Below, one piece after another: positions 1-4,684 of a stretch of 5,318 bases of DNA. Both the position numbers and the translations under genes were made by a program. This DNA comes from Thermoplasmatota archaeon. Lineage in GTDB: Archaea > Thermoplasmatota > E2 > DHVEG-1. The notes under the pieces were generated by a model, which worked only from the letters and a program-made list of their open reading frames with translations, was not told the DNA's origin and did not search any database. How positions within the stretch are numbered: position 1 is the stretch's first letter; each line of letters begins with the position of its first letter. The stretch lies in NCBI GenBank assembly GCA_022866015.1, contig JALHTX010000202.1, forward strand, positions 1-5,318, given 5' to 3'.

Positions 1-8
1 AGCATTAA

Positions 9-25
9 AAAAATCGATGATTTTT
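9..25. other. A/T hairpin, possible bidirectional terminator
   Basis: A perfect inverted repeat, AAAAATC-GAT-GATTTTT, has 7-bp arms and a 3-nt loop. Read on the plus strand it ends in T5; on the minus strand it runs into T7 (complement of 7-13). It could end a transcript entering from the left or a minus-strand transcript from the right. A/T hairpins arise easily in DNA this AT-rich, so support is weak. Confidence 0.3.
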
Positions 26-73
26 AAAAAAAGATTTAAACGTGCATAAAAAATTTTAAACTTATTTGAACGA

Positions 74-83
74 TTTTATAAAA
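74..83 (+). promoter_or_regulatory. TATA-like box ahead of the candidate small RNA
   Basis: The stretch TTTTATAAAA resembles an archaeal TATA box. Its centre lies about 23 bases before the G-rich stem that starts at 101, close to the usual archaeal TATA-to-start distance of about 25. No clear BRE is visible, and the region contains many A/T words, so this is a candidate judged by spacing. Confidence 0.3.
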
Positions 84-100
84 AAGATTGAGGGATGGTA

Positions 101-183
101 GGGTCTGGAACATTAAAAGCAGGAAATTATTAAATGTGAATATTATTTTTTTTGGTGTTTGGAATTTTTTTGATCCAGACCCA
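101..183 (+). ncRNA. candidate small structured RNA (unknown class)
   Basis: GGGTCTGGA (101-109) pairs perfectly with TCCAGACCC (174-182), a GC-rich 9-bp stem in otherwise A/T-dominated DNA. It would close an 82-nt segment. A TATA-like box sits about 25 bases upstream and a T8 run (191-198) follows, as expected for an archaeal small transcript. Inside, a weak ACATT/AATGT pairing (110-114 with 133-137) is possible. It is not a tRNA: there is no TTCRA arm, anticodon stem or 7-bp acceptor geometry. It also matches no SRP RNA, RNase P RNA or C/D-box pattern I know. The stem is symmetrical, and a TATA-like word at about 216-226 read on the minus strand could equally drive it leftward. Two internal T runs (146-153 and 164-171) might end a plus-strand transcript early. 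Strand and function are unresolved. Confidence 0.28.
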
Positions 184-240
184 ATAAAAATTTTTTTTAT
201 ATGTGTTAGGATGGGATATATAAAACCTGACAGGATTGTA

Positions 241-273
241 ATGATATTTAAGGTTAATCTGGTAAAATGTCAA
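241..273. repeat. 33-bp direct repeat, copy A (downstream of response regulator)
   Basis: This segment matches 748-780 at 28 of 33 positions in the same orientation, with weaker similarity continuing about 15 bases further right if a 2-base gap is allowed. On the minus strand it contains a TATA-like CTTAAATA (complement of 245-252). Overlapping its right end is a perfect TGTCA-AAA-TGACA inverted repeat (268-280), which could be an operator. The TATA word would point into 1-215, where no minus-strand protein gene is visible. It is either an active promoter for a small RNA or a relic of a duplicated promoter. Confidence 0.6.
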
Positions 274-287
274 AATGACAAAATATC

Positions 288-294
288 AAAAAAA
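288..294 (-). terminator. oligo-T terminator after the response regulator
   Basis: An A7 run on the plus strand reads as T7 on the minus strand, beginning 7 bases beyond the response-regulator stop codon. Archaeal RNA polymerase often terminates at such runs without a hairpin. Confidence 0.45.
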
Positions 295-301
295 TTGTTT
301 T

Positions 302-709
302 TTATGTACTTTTTGAGTGAAAATATCTATTATATGCCTCTACACTTTTTATAAGTTGCTCAACGTTTAATGGTTTTGTAAGGTAATCATATATGTATGA
401 GCCGAGTAAACCTAGTTTTTGATAGTCTTTTGTTCCTTTACCTGTAATTATTTCTATTGCTACGTCTTTTGTATAACCTTTTTTTGATATTTGATTTATT
501 GTCTCCCAGCCATCCATTACTGGCATCATTATATCCATTAGTATTACACCTCTGAACCCTTTTTCTATTTCTTTTAAGCATTCTGATCCGTTTGTAACTG
601 TTATTACGTCATAGTTTTGTCGTTCTAGAACAGTTTTTAGTGAGATAAGGACATCAGGTTCGTCATCAACTATCATTACTCTTTTGTTTATGTTTATTTT
701 TTTCACCAT
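302..709 (-). CDS. single-domain response regulator (REC only)
   Basis: This is a 135-residue stand-alone receiver domain, a cytoplasmic phospho-acceptor for a histidine kinase. The hallmark residues are visible: the acidic pair D15-D16 in the VDDEPDVL segment, the phosphorylation site D59 in MDIMMPVMDG, T89 in the IITGKG switch segment, and K112 in the YLTKP motif. The protein ends about 20 residues after the K-P motif, so there is no DNA-binding or enzymatic output domain; it must act by protein contact or in a phosphorelay. No kinase gene is in the window. The start ATG has only a weak GATAGG just before it, but a TATA box about 45 bases upstream implies a short leader of roughly 18 nt that fits this start. 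An internal Met at residue 12 would cut off the first beta strand and is unlikely. The gene is transcribed alone and is flanked by two copies of a 33-bp repeat. The family call is firm; the partner is unknown. Confidence 0.93.
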   Translation of the reverse strand: MVKKININKRVMIVDDEPDVLISLKTVLERQNYDVITVTNGSECLKEIEKGFRGVILMDIMMPVMDGWETINQISKKGYTKDVAIEIITGKGTKDYQKLGLLGSYIYDYLTKPLNVEQLIKSVEAYNRYFHSKST

Positions 710-747
710 CCTATCAAATATCTTTACAATCTTAATTTTTGTAAAAT

Positions 748-780
748 ATGATATTTAAAGTTAACTTGATAAAATGTCAT
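748..780. repeat. 33-bp direct repeat, copy B (promoter region of response regulator)
   Basis: This is the partner of 241-273 (28 of 33 identical, same orientation). On the minus strand it provides the TATA box of the response regulator. Next to the box is the perfect 10-bp palindrome AAGTTAACTT (758-767), followed by a degenerate form of the TGTCA-N3-TGACA motif of copy A. Conservation of the TATA word and the TGTCA half-site suggests the repeat is a regulated promoter unit. Confidence 0.6.
752..759 (-). promoter_or_regulatory. TATA box of the response regulator gene
   Basis: On the minus strand this reads TTTAAATA, close to the archaeal TATA consensus. Transcription would start about 26 bases downstream, near 729, giving a leader of about 18-20 nt before the ATG at 709. 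The box lies inside repeat copy B. Confidence 0.55.
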
Positions 781-798
781 ATTGAAAATATTTGGTAG

Positions 799-827
799 AA
801 AAAAATAATGTAAAAAAAGAAAAAAAA
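799..827 (-). terminator. oligo-T terminator cluster after serC
   Basis: Three A runs (799-805, 812-818, 820-827) read on the minus strand as T8, T7 and T7, starting 11 bases past the serC stop. Repeated T tracts without a strong hairpin are typical of archaeal termination. Confidence 0.55.
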
Positions 828-837
828 TTTTTATGTT

Positions 838-1923
838 TTATTGATTTTTTTCTTGGAATTCTTCTAAGAATTCGCAGAGAGTAGATACGCCTTCAACTGA
901 CATTGCATTGTATATTGATGCTCTCATACCACCGACATCTCTATGTCCCTTAAGACCAATAAGATCTTTTTTCTTTGCTTCATCTACGCATTTGGCTTCA
1001 AGTTCGGGTGTTGCCAAATTAAAAGTAATATTCATAAGAGATCTAGATTCTTTCTTAGCTACTCCTTTGTAAAACCCATTTGATTTATCTATTATATCAT
1101 AAATCATTTTTGCTTTTTTACGGTTTTGTTTCTCCATAAAAGGGATTCCACCTAGCATTTTGATGTGTTCAAGGACCAGTTCACATAAATAGATCGCAAA
1201 ACAGGGTGATGTATTATACAAAGAATCTTTTTCTGCATGAGTCTTCCATTTAAGCATAGTTGGTGTATTTTCTGGTACTCTGTTTAATAAATCTTCTCTT
1301 ACTATTACAACAGTTACTCCAGCTGGACCTAGGTTTTTTTGTGCTCCTGCATAGATAACTCCGAATTTTTTTACATCTATAACCTTGTCAATAAAATTAG
1401 ATGACATATCACAAACAAGAGGAACTTGATTTGGAACCTTTGGCCATTCTTGCCATTCTATTCCTCCTATTGTTTCATTTCCTGTTATATGTGCATATGC
1501 TACTTTGTCGCTAAATTGTATATTTTTTGGTATATATGTGAATTTTTCATCTTCTGAGGATGCAACAATTTTTACTTCACCGTATAGTTTTGCTTCTTTT
1601 ATCGCTTTTTTTGCCCAAGCGCCGGTATGTACATATTCCATTGGTTTACCATTTATTTGAAGGTTGAGTGGTGTCATAAAGAATTGAGTTGAGGCGCCAC
1701 CTTGTAACCATAGGATTTTGTAGTTACTAGGAATACCCATAAGTTCTTTGAGAAGCTCTGATGCTTTTTTATGTACTTCATCATATTCTTTGGATCTATG
1801 AGATATCTCTAATACTGACATTCCTGTTCCATGAAAATCTAATAATTCTTCTTGTGCTTTTTTTAATACTGGCAATGGTAATGTTGCCGGGCCTGCATAA
1901 AAATTGTAAACACGTTTTTTCAT
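838..1923 (-). CDS. serC: phosphoserine aminotransferase
   Basis: SerC is a cytoplasmic PLP-dependent enzyme that moves the amino group of glutamate to 3-phosphohydroxypyruvate, giving phosphoserine, the second step of serine synthesis from 3-phosphoglycerate. At 361 residues it has the full family length. The N-terminal YNFYAGPATLP signature begins at residue 6, the substrate-binding H42-R43 lies in ISHRS, and the PLP-phosphate loop GGAST is at 75-79. W103 stacks on the cofactor, D172 is in place, K196 forms the Schiff base in GAQKNLGPAG, and GHR (326-328) contacts the substrate. The usual NTPP element reads N237-T-S-P, a mild substitution. The pattern matches the common bacterial-type SerC. 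Some archaea use a more divergent version, so ancient transfer from bacteria is possible. The start is supported by the conserved N-terminus and by GGGGT seven bases upstream. It is single-gene, divergent from the DUF6015-like gene; serA and serB are not in the window. Confidence 0.97.
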   Translation of the reverse strand: MKKRVYNFYAGPATLPLPVLKKAQEELLDFHGTGMSVLEISHRSKEYDEVHKKASELLKELMGIPSNYKILWLQGGASTQFFMTPLNLQINGKPMEYVHTGAWAKKAIKEAKLYGEVKIVASSEDEKFTYIPKNIQFSDKVAYAHITGNETIGGIEWQEWPKVPNQVPLVCDMSSNFIDKVIDVKKFGVIYAGAQKNLGPAGVTVVIVREDLLNRVPENTPTMLKWKTHAEKDSLYNTSPCFAIYLCELVLEHIKMLGGIPFMEKQNRKKAKMIYDIIDKSNGFYKGVAKKESRSLMNITFNLATPELEAKCVDEAKKKDLIGLKGHRDVGGMRASIYNAMSVEGVSTLCEFLEEFQEKNQ

Positions 1924-1958
1924 AAATTCTACCCCATAATACTATTTTTGAACCAGTG

Positions 1959-1980
1959 TATAAAAAAGTGGGATTTAAAT
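1959..1980 (-). promoter_or_regulatory. serC promoter, two candidate TATA boxes
   Basis: On the minus strand, ATTTAAAT (complement of 1973-1980) would start transcription near 1950 with a leader of about 27 nt. TTTTTATA (complement of 1959-1966) would start it near 1936 with about 13 nt. Either leader keeps the weak ribosome site GGGGT (1931-1935). The segment is flanked by two copies of AATACTATT (1938-1946 and 1988-1996). Confidence 0.45.
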
Positions 1981-2015
1981 AATTCGGAATACTATTGTAA
2001 AGAAGTAGGGTAAGA

Positions 2016-2025
2016 GTTGTACAAC
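2016..2025. promoter_or_regulatory. palindrome GTTGTACAAC, possible operator
   Basis: A perfect 10-bp palindrome lies about 9 bases before the TATA box of the plus-strand gene at 2079, in the serC divergent control region. It overlaps ACAACAAGT (2021-2029), a 9-mer that recurs on the minus strand in the promoter of the membrane-protein gene (complement of 2762-2770). A binding site for a dimeric regulator is plausible but unproven. Confidence 0.35.
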
Positions 2026-2033
2026 AAGTCTTT

Positions 2034-2042
2034 TTTAATATA
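2034..2042 (+). promoter_or_regulatory. TATA box of the DUF6015-like gene
   Basis: TTTAATATA lies about 40 bases before the ATG at 2079. A start about 25 bases downstream, near 2061-2064, leaves a leader of 15-18 nt that just includes the GAGGT ribosome site at 2065-2069. Confidence 0.5.
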
Positions 2043-2078
2043 AAGTTCAAAATTAAAGCTGTGTGAGGTTTTGAAAAA

Positions 2079-2429
2079 ATGAGACACTTATTAATGATAG
2101 CATTAAAAAACCGTTTTGATATGGCAAAAGAAGATGCTGTTGCACTTGCTAAAACTGTTGAAAATATTTTTGGTGGTCAGGATGAAATAGATGATATGAG
2201 TATAGATAAATATGCAAGATCGCTTTTATATGAACTTCAAAGGCAGAACTTGTTAAAGCAAAGGCGTGAAGAATTAAACGATAAAGGTAAAATTACTAGA
2301 AAATTCTATTGGTCTTTTAATGATGAGATGATAAAGCAAGCAGCCCATGAAGAAAAAATTGAAGATCCATATAAAATTTACAAAAAAATTCCAAAAGAAG
2401 CATGGGCGATACATAGCTATTGCAACTAA
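2079..2429 (+). CDS. DUF6015-like small archaeal protein
   Basis: This 116-residue soluble protein has unknown function. The pattern VENIFGGQDEIDD (27-39), then a helix with LLYELQRQNLLK (49-60), a charged turn, and ITRKFYWSF (72-80) resembles the archaeal DUF6015 family, seen mostly in Thermoplasmata. In that family an FGyeD-like segment, a helix ending in a short-leucine motif and an aromatic W strand recur; I recognise this from memory and have not searched it. The predicted order of helices followed by a beta hairpin would fit a winged-helix-like fold, so a regulatory role is imaginable but not shown. The C-terminal tail (81-116) is charged and ends in Cys-Asn. The start is set by GAGGT (2065-2069) nine bases before the ATG. 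The gene is divergent from serC and converges on the membrane-protein gene; no partner gene indicates its job. Confidence 0.82.
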   Translation: MRHLLMIALKNRFDMAKEDAVALAKTVENIFGGQDEIDDMSIDKYARSLLYELQRQNLLKQRREELNDKGKITRKFYWSFNDEMIKQAAHEEKIEDPYKIYKKIPKEAWAIHSYCN

Positions 2430-2447
2430 AAAAAACAATTTTTTTTT
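2428..2447. terminator. bidirectional terminator between convergent genes
   Basis: The element A8-CAA-T9 serves both genes: T9 (2439-2447) follows the plus-strand stop, and A8 (2428-2435) reads as T8 behind the minus-strand stop. Only 16 bases separate the two stop codons, and each stop codon is partly inside the A/T tract, so both transcripts would have almost no 3' untranslated region. Confidence 0.65.
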
Positions 2448-2742
2448 AATTGTATATTGATGGTGGTTCTAAGAGTTGTTCATATTGAATAATTTCTCTT
2501 ATATTTTTTTCTTTTTCACGTGCTCTTTTTAGTTCAACTCTTATATCAAAAATAATTTGAAATATAAAATACATAGACAGTGCAAAGCTTAAACCTGCAA
2601 CAATTAAAACTAATAATAAAAAAATGTTTGTTTGTATAAGTATTAGATTATTTACTATTAAAAACACTAACCAAGCACTTGATAATATAATTAGTAAAAC
2701 CCAAAAGGTTATAGTCATAGTAAGTGCTTTTACTTTTCTCAT
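2446..2742 (-). CDS. small two-helix membrane protein, function unknown
   Basis: This is a 98-residue protein I do not recognise. A short basic N-terminus (RKVK) precedes two strongly hydrophobic segments at about 9-31 and 39-65, joined by a short polar loop (NN...QTN). A charged, probably helical cytoplasmic tail (66-92, rich in R, K and E) ends in PPSIYN. By the positive-inside rule both ends face the cytoplasm. The layout of a helical hairpin plus a charged coiled-coil-like tail would suit a membrane anchor or a partner for another protein, but this is only inferred from composition. The start is supported by AGGA (complement of 2751-2754) eight bases upstream and by a TATA box at 2781-2788. 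An ATG at 2748-2750 is out of frame and stops after two codons. The gene appears to have its own promoter although it lies downstream of taw3 on the same strand. Confidence 0.8.
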   Translation of the reverse strand: MRKVKALTMTITFWVLLIILSSAWLVFLIVNNLILIQTNIFLLLVLIVAGLSFALSMYFIFQIIFDIRVELKRAREKEKNIREIIQYEQLLEPPSIYN

Positions 2743-2761
2743 TTTTTCATTCCTTAATTTA

Positions 2762-2779
2762 ACTTGTTGTTTTACAAGT
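2762..2779. promoter_or_regulatory. inverted repeat ACTTGT-N6-ACAAGT, possible operator
   Basis: Perfect 6-bp arms with a 6-base spacer lie between the TATA box (2781-2788) and the likely transcription start (about 2759) of the membrane-protein gene. That is a position where a bound repressor would block the polymerase. One arm is part of the 9-mer ACAACAAGT also found before the DUF6015-like gene. Confidence 0.35.
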
Positions 2780-2780
2780 A

Positions 2781-2788
2781 CTTAAATA
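2781..2788 (-). promoter_or_regulatory. TATA box of the membrane-protein gene
   Basis: On the minus strand this reads TATTTAAG. A start about 26 bases downstream, near 2759, gives a 17-nt leader that includes the AGGA ribosome site (2751-2754). This argues for transcription independent of taw3, which ends 40 bases upstream. Confidence 0.5.
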
Positions 2789-2827
2789 TTTCTTAAAAAA
2801 TATAATAAAATCTATTTAAAATTTTTA

Positions 2828-3403
2828 TTATAGTGTATTTTTAAGTTTTTCAAGTTTTAAAAAAGATTTTTTAAAAACTTTATTTGCTATATCTGCAAGC
2901 AAAAAAATATACTTTTTATCACAATATAATTCTCCGTTTAAACCAACTGGTGCATCAATACGCTCAGTACTTGCTATTTCAACAATTATGTTTTTTTCAC
3001 TTGTTTTAAAACTACTATGTTTAAAACCACAGGTAACTGCTATTTTAACAAGTTTATCTGCTGATTCAATATTTTTTGCATAAACATGAATAATTGGTGA
3101 TTGTGCAAGAAACCATAGTTGGCCTTTACCCGAGCTTTTTTCTAATGCCAAAAAAACGTCTTCAGGTTTTATTTCTCTATGCCATTTACCAAGAAACTCT
3201 GCGTTTTTCTTATCACCAAGATCAGGTAGTTCAAGTAAAACTATTCTACCATAGCAGCTACTACTAGTATAATAATTCTGATTTGAATTTATAATATCAA
3301 TTATTGGAATTATTCCTTCGTCGACTAATTTTTCTTTTTTAGCGACTTCAAGCTTTTCAAGAGTCTTTTTTTTGTTTTTAGTGAAATCTTTTTCTTTTAT
3401 CAT
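2828..3403 (-). CDS. taw3: tRNA-Phe wybutosine N4-methyltransferase (Taw3/TYW3 family)
   Basis: Taw3 uses S-adenosylmethionine to methylate N4 of the tricyclic wybutosine intermediate at G37 of tRNA-Phe, next to the anticodon, helping to hold the reading frame. The 191 residues match the usual archaeal length of about 200. Family marks are the N-terminal DFTKNKKKTLEKL helix, the YYTSSSCYGRI signature (44-54; usually TSSCSGRI), KWHR at 73-76, the core strand LWFLAQSPIIHVYAKN (96-111), CGFKHSSFK (125-133) and ERIDAPVG (147-154). The signature Ser-Cys is followed by Tyr rather than the more usual Ser. The ATG overlaps the TGA of the upstream dehydrogenase gene by four bases (ATGA), implying translational coupling; AGGAT lies nine bases before it. 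The other wybutosine genes (taw1, taw2, trm5) are not in the window. Only a short T tract (complement of 2794-2799) follows, so readthrough into the membrane-protein gene is possible. Confidence 0.93.
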   Translation of the reverse strand: MIKEKDFTKNKKKTLEKLEVAKKEKLVDEGIIPIIDIINSNQNYYTSSSCYGRIVLLELPDLGDKKNAEFLGKWHREIKPEDVFLALEKSSGKGQLWFLAQSPIIHVYAKNIESADKLVKIAVTCGFKHSSFKTSEKNIIVEIASTERIDAPVGLNGELYCDKKYIFLLADIANKVFKKSFLKLEKLKNTL

Positions 3404-4551
3404 ATGTTCTTAATCCTTTTTTCAATTATTATACCTCTTTTCTCTAGCTCCTTAAAAAAATATTTTGGATTAATTATTTCTTCAGATGTAAAAACACCAT
3501 ATTTATCAATTATTTTTTGTTCTATCATTTGTGCAATAATTGATACTGGATAGCCTGTGGTTCTCATCATAGCAGTTATATTGTTTTTTTTATCAAAATA
3601 ATCAATCATTGTATACTCAATTTTTGATTTTTTATTGTTTTTTACGCCTTTTGCACAAACCTTGAGTAATACTACATCTTCACCAGTTGTAGGAATTAAT
3701 TTTTTAAGAAATTTAATTAGTATTTCTCTTGGGTTTATCTTAACTCCATTAATTTTAATTGGTTTATCATAACCAAGCCCTAACTCTAGTAATAATTTGA
3801 ATTTTTCACAGTGACCTGGATATCTTATAGTCTTATAATCAAGATATTTAATTATATATCTAAATGTATATGGTAGTGTCGAGCATCCACCAGATGTAAT
3901 AAATGCCTCCATATCACCAAAGGGTTTTGGAAAGACAATTTTCTCAAGTTCATTCATTGATTTTTTATAAACTATTTTTTTATTATCAAGAACAATTGCA
4001 TCTTGAGTATATTCATTTATCAGACCATTTGGTGAAAAAACAAATTGGTAATTAAAAGGTGGTATAGGATTTTTAGGTAATCCACCTACGCGCAGTTTAA
4101 TATAATCAACACTATCATAATAGCTAACAATATCACGAGTAATAATTGATACAAGACCTGGTGCTAGACCACAATCAGGGATAACTATAACTTTAGATGC
4201 TTGTGCTTTTTGATTTAAAGTTTTTTGTTTTTCTACGATAGTATTATTCCCACCAAGATCTATAAAATGAGTTCTCGCATCAACTGCAACTTTTGTTAAA
4301 TTATAATTAAAATTATATGGTATTGCAGAAACAATAATATCTGTTTGTTCAAATTTTTTCTTTAACTGATCATAGTTATTTATATCAAGTTTTTTAAAAT
4401 TTATATCTTTATTTTCTAAGAATTTTTTTGTATTGTCTAATGTTTTTTTATTATTATCTATAATTGTTATTTTTGAAAAATTTGAAAAAGTCGCAAGGTC
4501 ATATGCAATTGCACGACCCATCATACCTGCACCAAGAATTAAAATATCCAT
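3400..4551 (-). CDS. saccharopine dehydrogenase family, lysine 6-dehydrogenase-like
   Basis: This 383-residue cytoplasmic NAD(P)-dependent oxidoreductase closely resembles bacterial lysine 6-dehydrogenases, which oxidatively deaminate the side chain of lysine to a semialdehyde that cyclises to piperideine-6-carboxylate. The N-terminal Rossmann fold has GAGMMG (7-12) and D32 after the second strand, which favours NAD. Then come IPYNFN (77-82), DLGGNN (98-103) and PDCGLAPG (125-132). The catalytic/dimer domain has VGGLP (155-159), SGGCSTLP (220-227), KTIRYPGHCEK (240-250) and MMRTTGYP (328-335), blocks I recall from the lysine dehydrogenase subfamily. Saccharopine or carboxynorspermidine dehydrogenase activity remains possible, since this superfamily is prone to misnaming. 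AAGGAGT (complement of 4557-4563) five bases before the ATG is a strong ribosome site and fixes the start at the conserved MDILILGAG. The gene is first in a two-gene operon with taw3 and divergent from paaK, which suggests amino-acid catabolism. Confidence 0.88.
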   Translation of the reverse strand: MDILILGAGMMGRAIAYDLATFSNFSKITIIDNNKKTLDNTKKFLENKDINFKKLDINNYDQLKKKFEQTDIIVSAIPYNFNYNLTKVAVDARTHFIDLGGNNTIVEKQKTLNQKAQASKVIVIPDCGLAPGLVSIITRDIVSYYDSVDYIKLRVGGLPKNPIPPFNYQFVFSPNGLINEYTQDAIVLDNKKIVYKKSMNELEKIVFPKPFGDMEAFITSGGCSTLPYTFRYIIKYLDYKTIRYPGHCEKFKLLLELGLGYDKPIKINGVKINPREILIKFLKKLIPTTGEDVVLLKVCAKGVKNNKKSKIEYTMIDYFDKKNNITAMMRTTGYPVSIIAQMIEQKIIDKYGVFTSEEIINPKYFFKELEKRGIIIEKRIKNI

Positions 4552-4608
4552 GAAATACTCCTTGTTTTTTGGTGAATACAGTGTTGTTTTTTATTAATTA
4601 TCGTATTA

Positions 4609-4625
4609 TTTGAAAAATTTTCAAA
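4609..4625. promoter_or_regulatory. near-palindrome TTTGAAAA-A-TTTTCAAA, candidate operator
   Basis: An odd-length inverted repeat with perfect 8-bp arms and a single central base sits in the middle of the 133-bp divergent control region between the dehydrogenase and paaK. It ends 4 bases before the paaK TATA box, overlapping where BRE and TFB would bind. A regulator here could control both genes. Its composition is pure A/T apart from one G/C pair per arm, so chance is not excluded. Confidence 0.4.
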
Positions 4626-4629
4626 ATCA

Positions 4630-4637
4630 TTATAAAT
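4630..4637 (+). promoter_or_regulatory. TATA box of paaK
   Basis: TTATAAAT matches the archaeal TATA consensus. A start about 26 bases downstream, near 4660, gives a leader of about 25 nt that contains the ribosome site GGGAGGT at 4669-4675, nine bases before the ATG. Confidence 0.55.
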
Positions 4638-4684
4638 TAACTTTTTATTTTCTCCACCAACAATTATAGGGAGGTCATAATCTT

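Noticed and set aside
101..183. tRNA gene, because of the GGG...CCC-A ends and the length of about 83 nt
   Set aside because: The stem is 9 bp rather than 7, and there is no TTCRA sequence, D-arm or anticodon arm; the interior is A/T-rich with long T runs.
1..300. CRISPR array or insertion-sequence end, looked for because of the gene-free left end and the repeat copy
   Set aside because: There are only two repeat copies in the window, 507 bases apart with a normal gene between; no regular spacers, transposase fragment or terminal inverted repeats were seen.
88..354. Open frame on the plus strand of about 88 codons starting with TTG
   Set aside because: It has no ribosome site, a low-complexity product rich in F, I and N, and it runs over the response-regulator 3' end and the repeat; it looks like a chance frame in A/T-rich DNA.
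1796..2050. Minus-strand open frame of about 84 codons overlapping the start of serC
   Set aside because: It overlaps conserved serC coding sequence in another frame, extends through the divergent promoter region and yields a product with no recognisable features.
2446..3403. Membrane-protein gene as third member of the dehydrogenase-taw3 operon
   Set aside because: An 85-base gap separates it from taw3 and holds a good TATA box, an inverted repeat and a ribosome site, so an independent promoter is more likely; some readthrough cannot be excluded.
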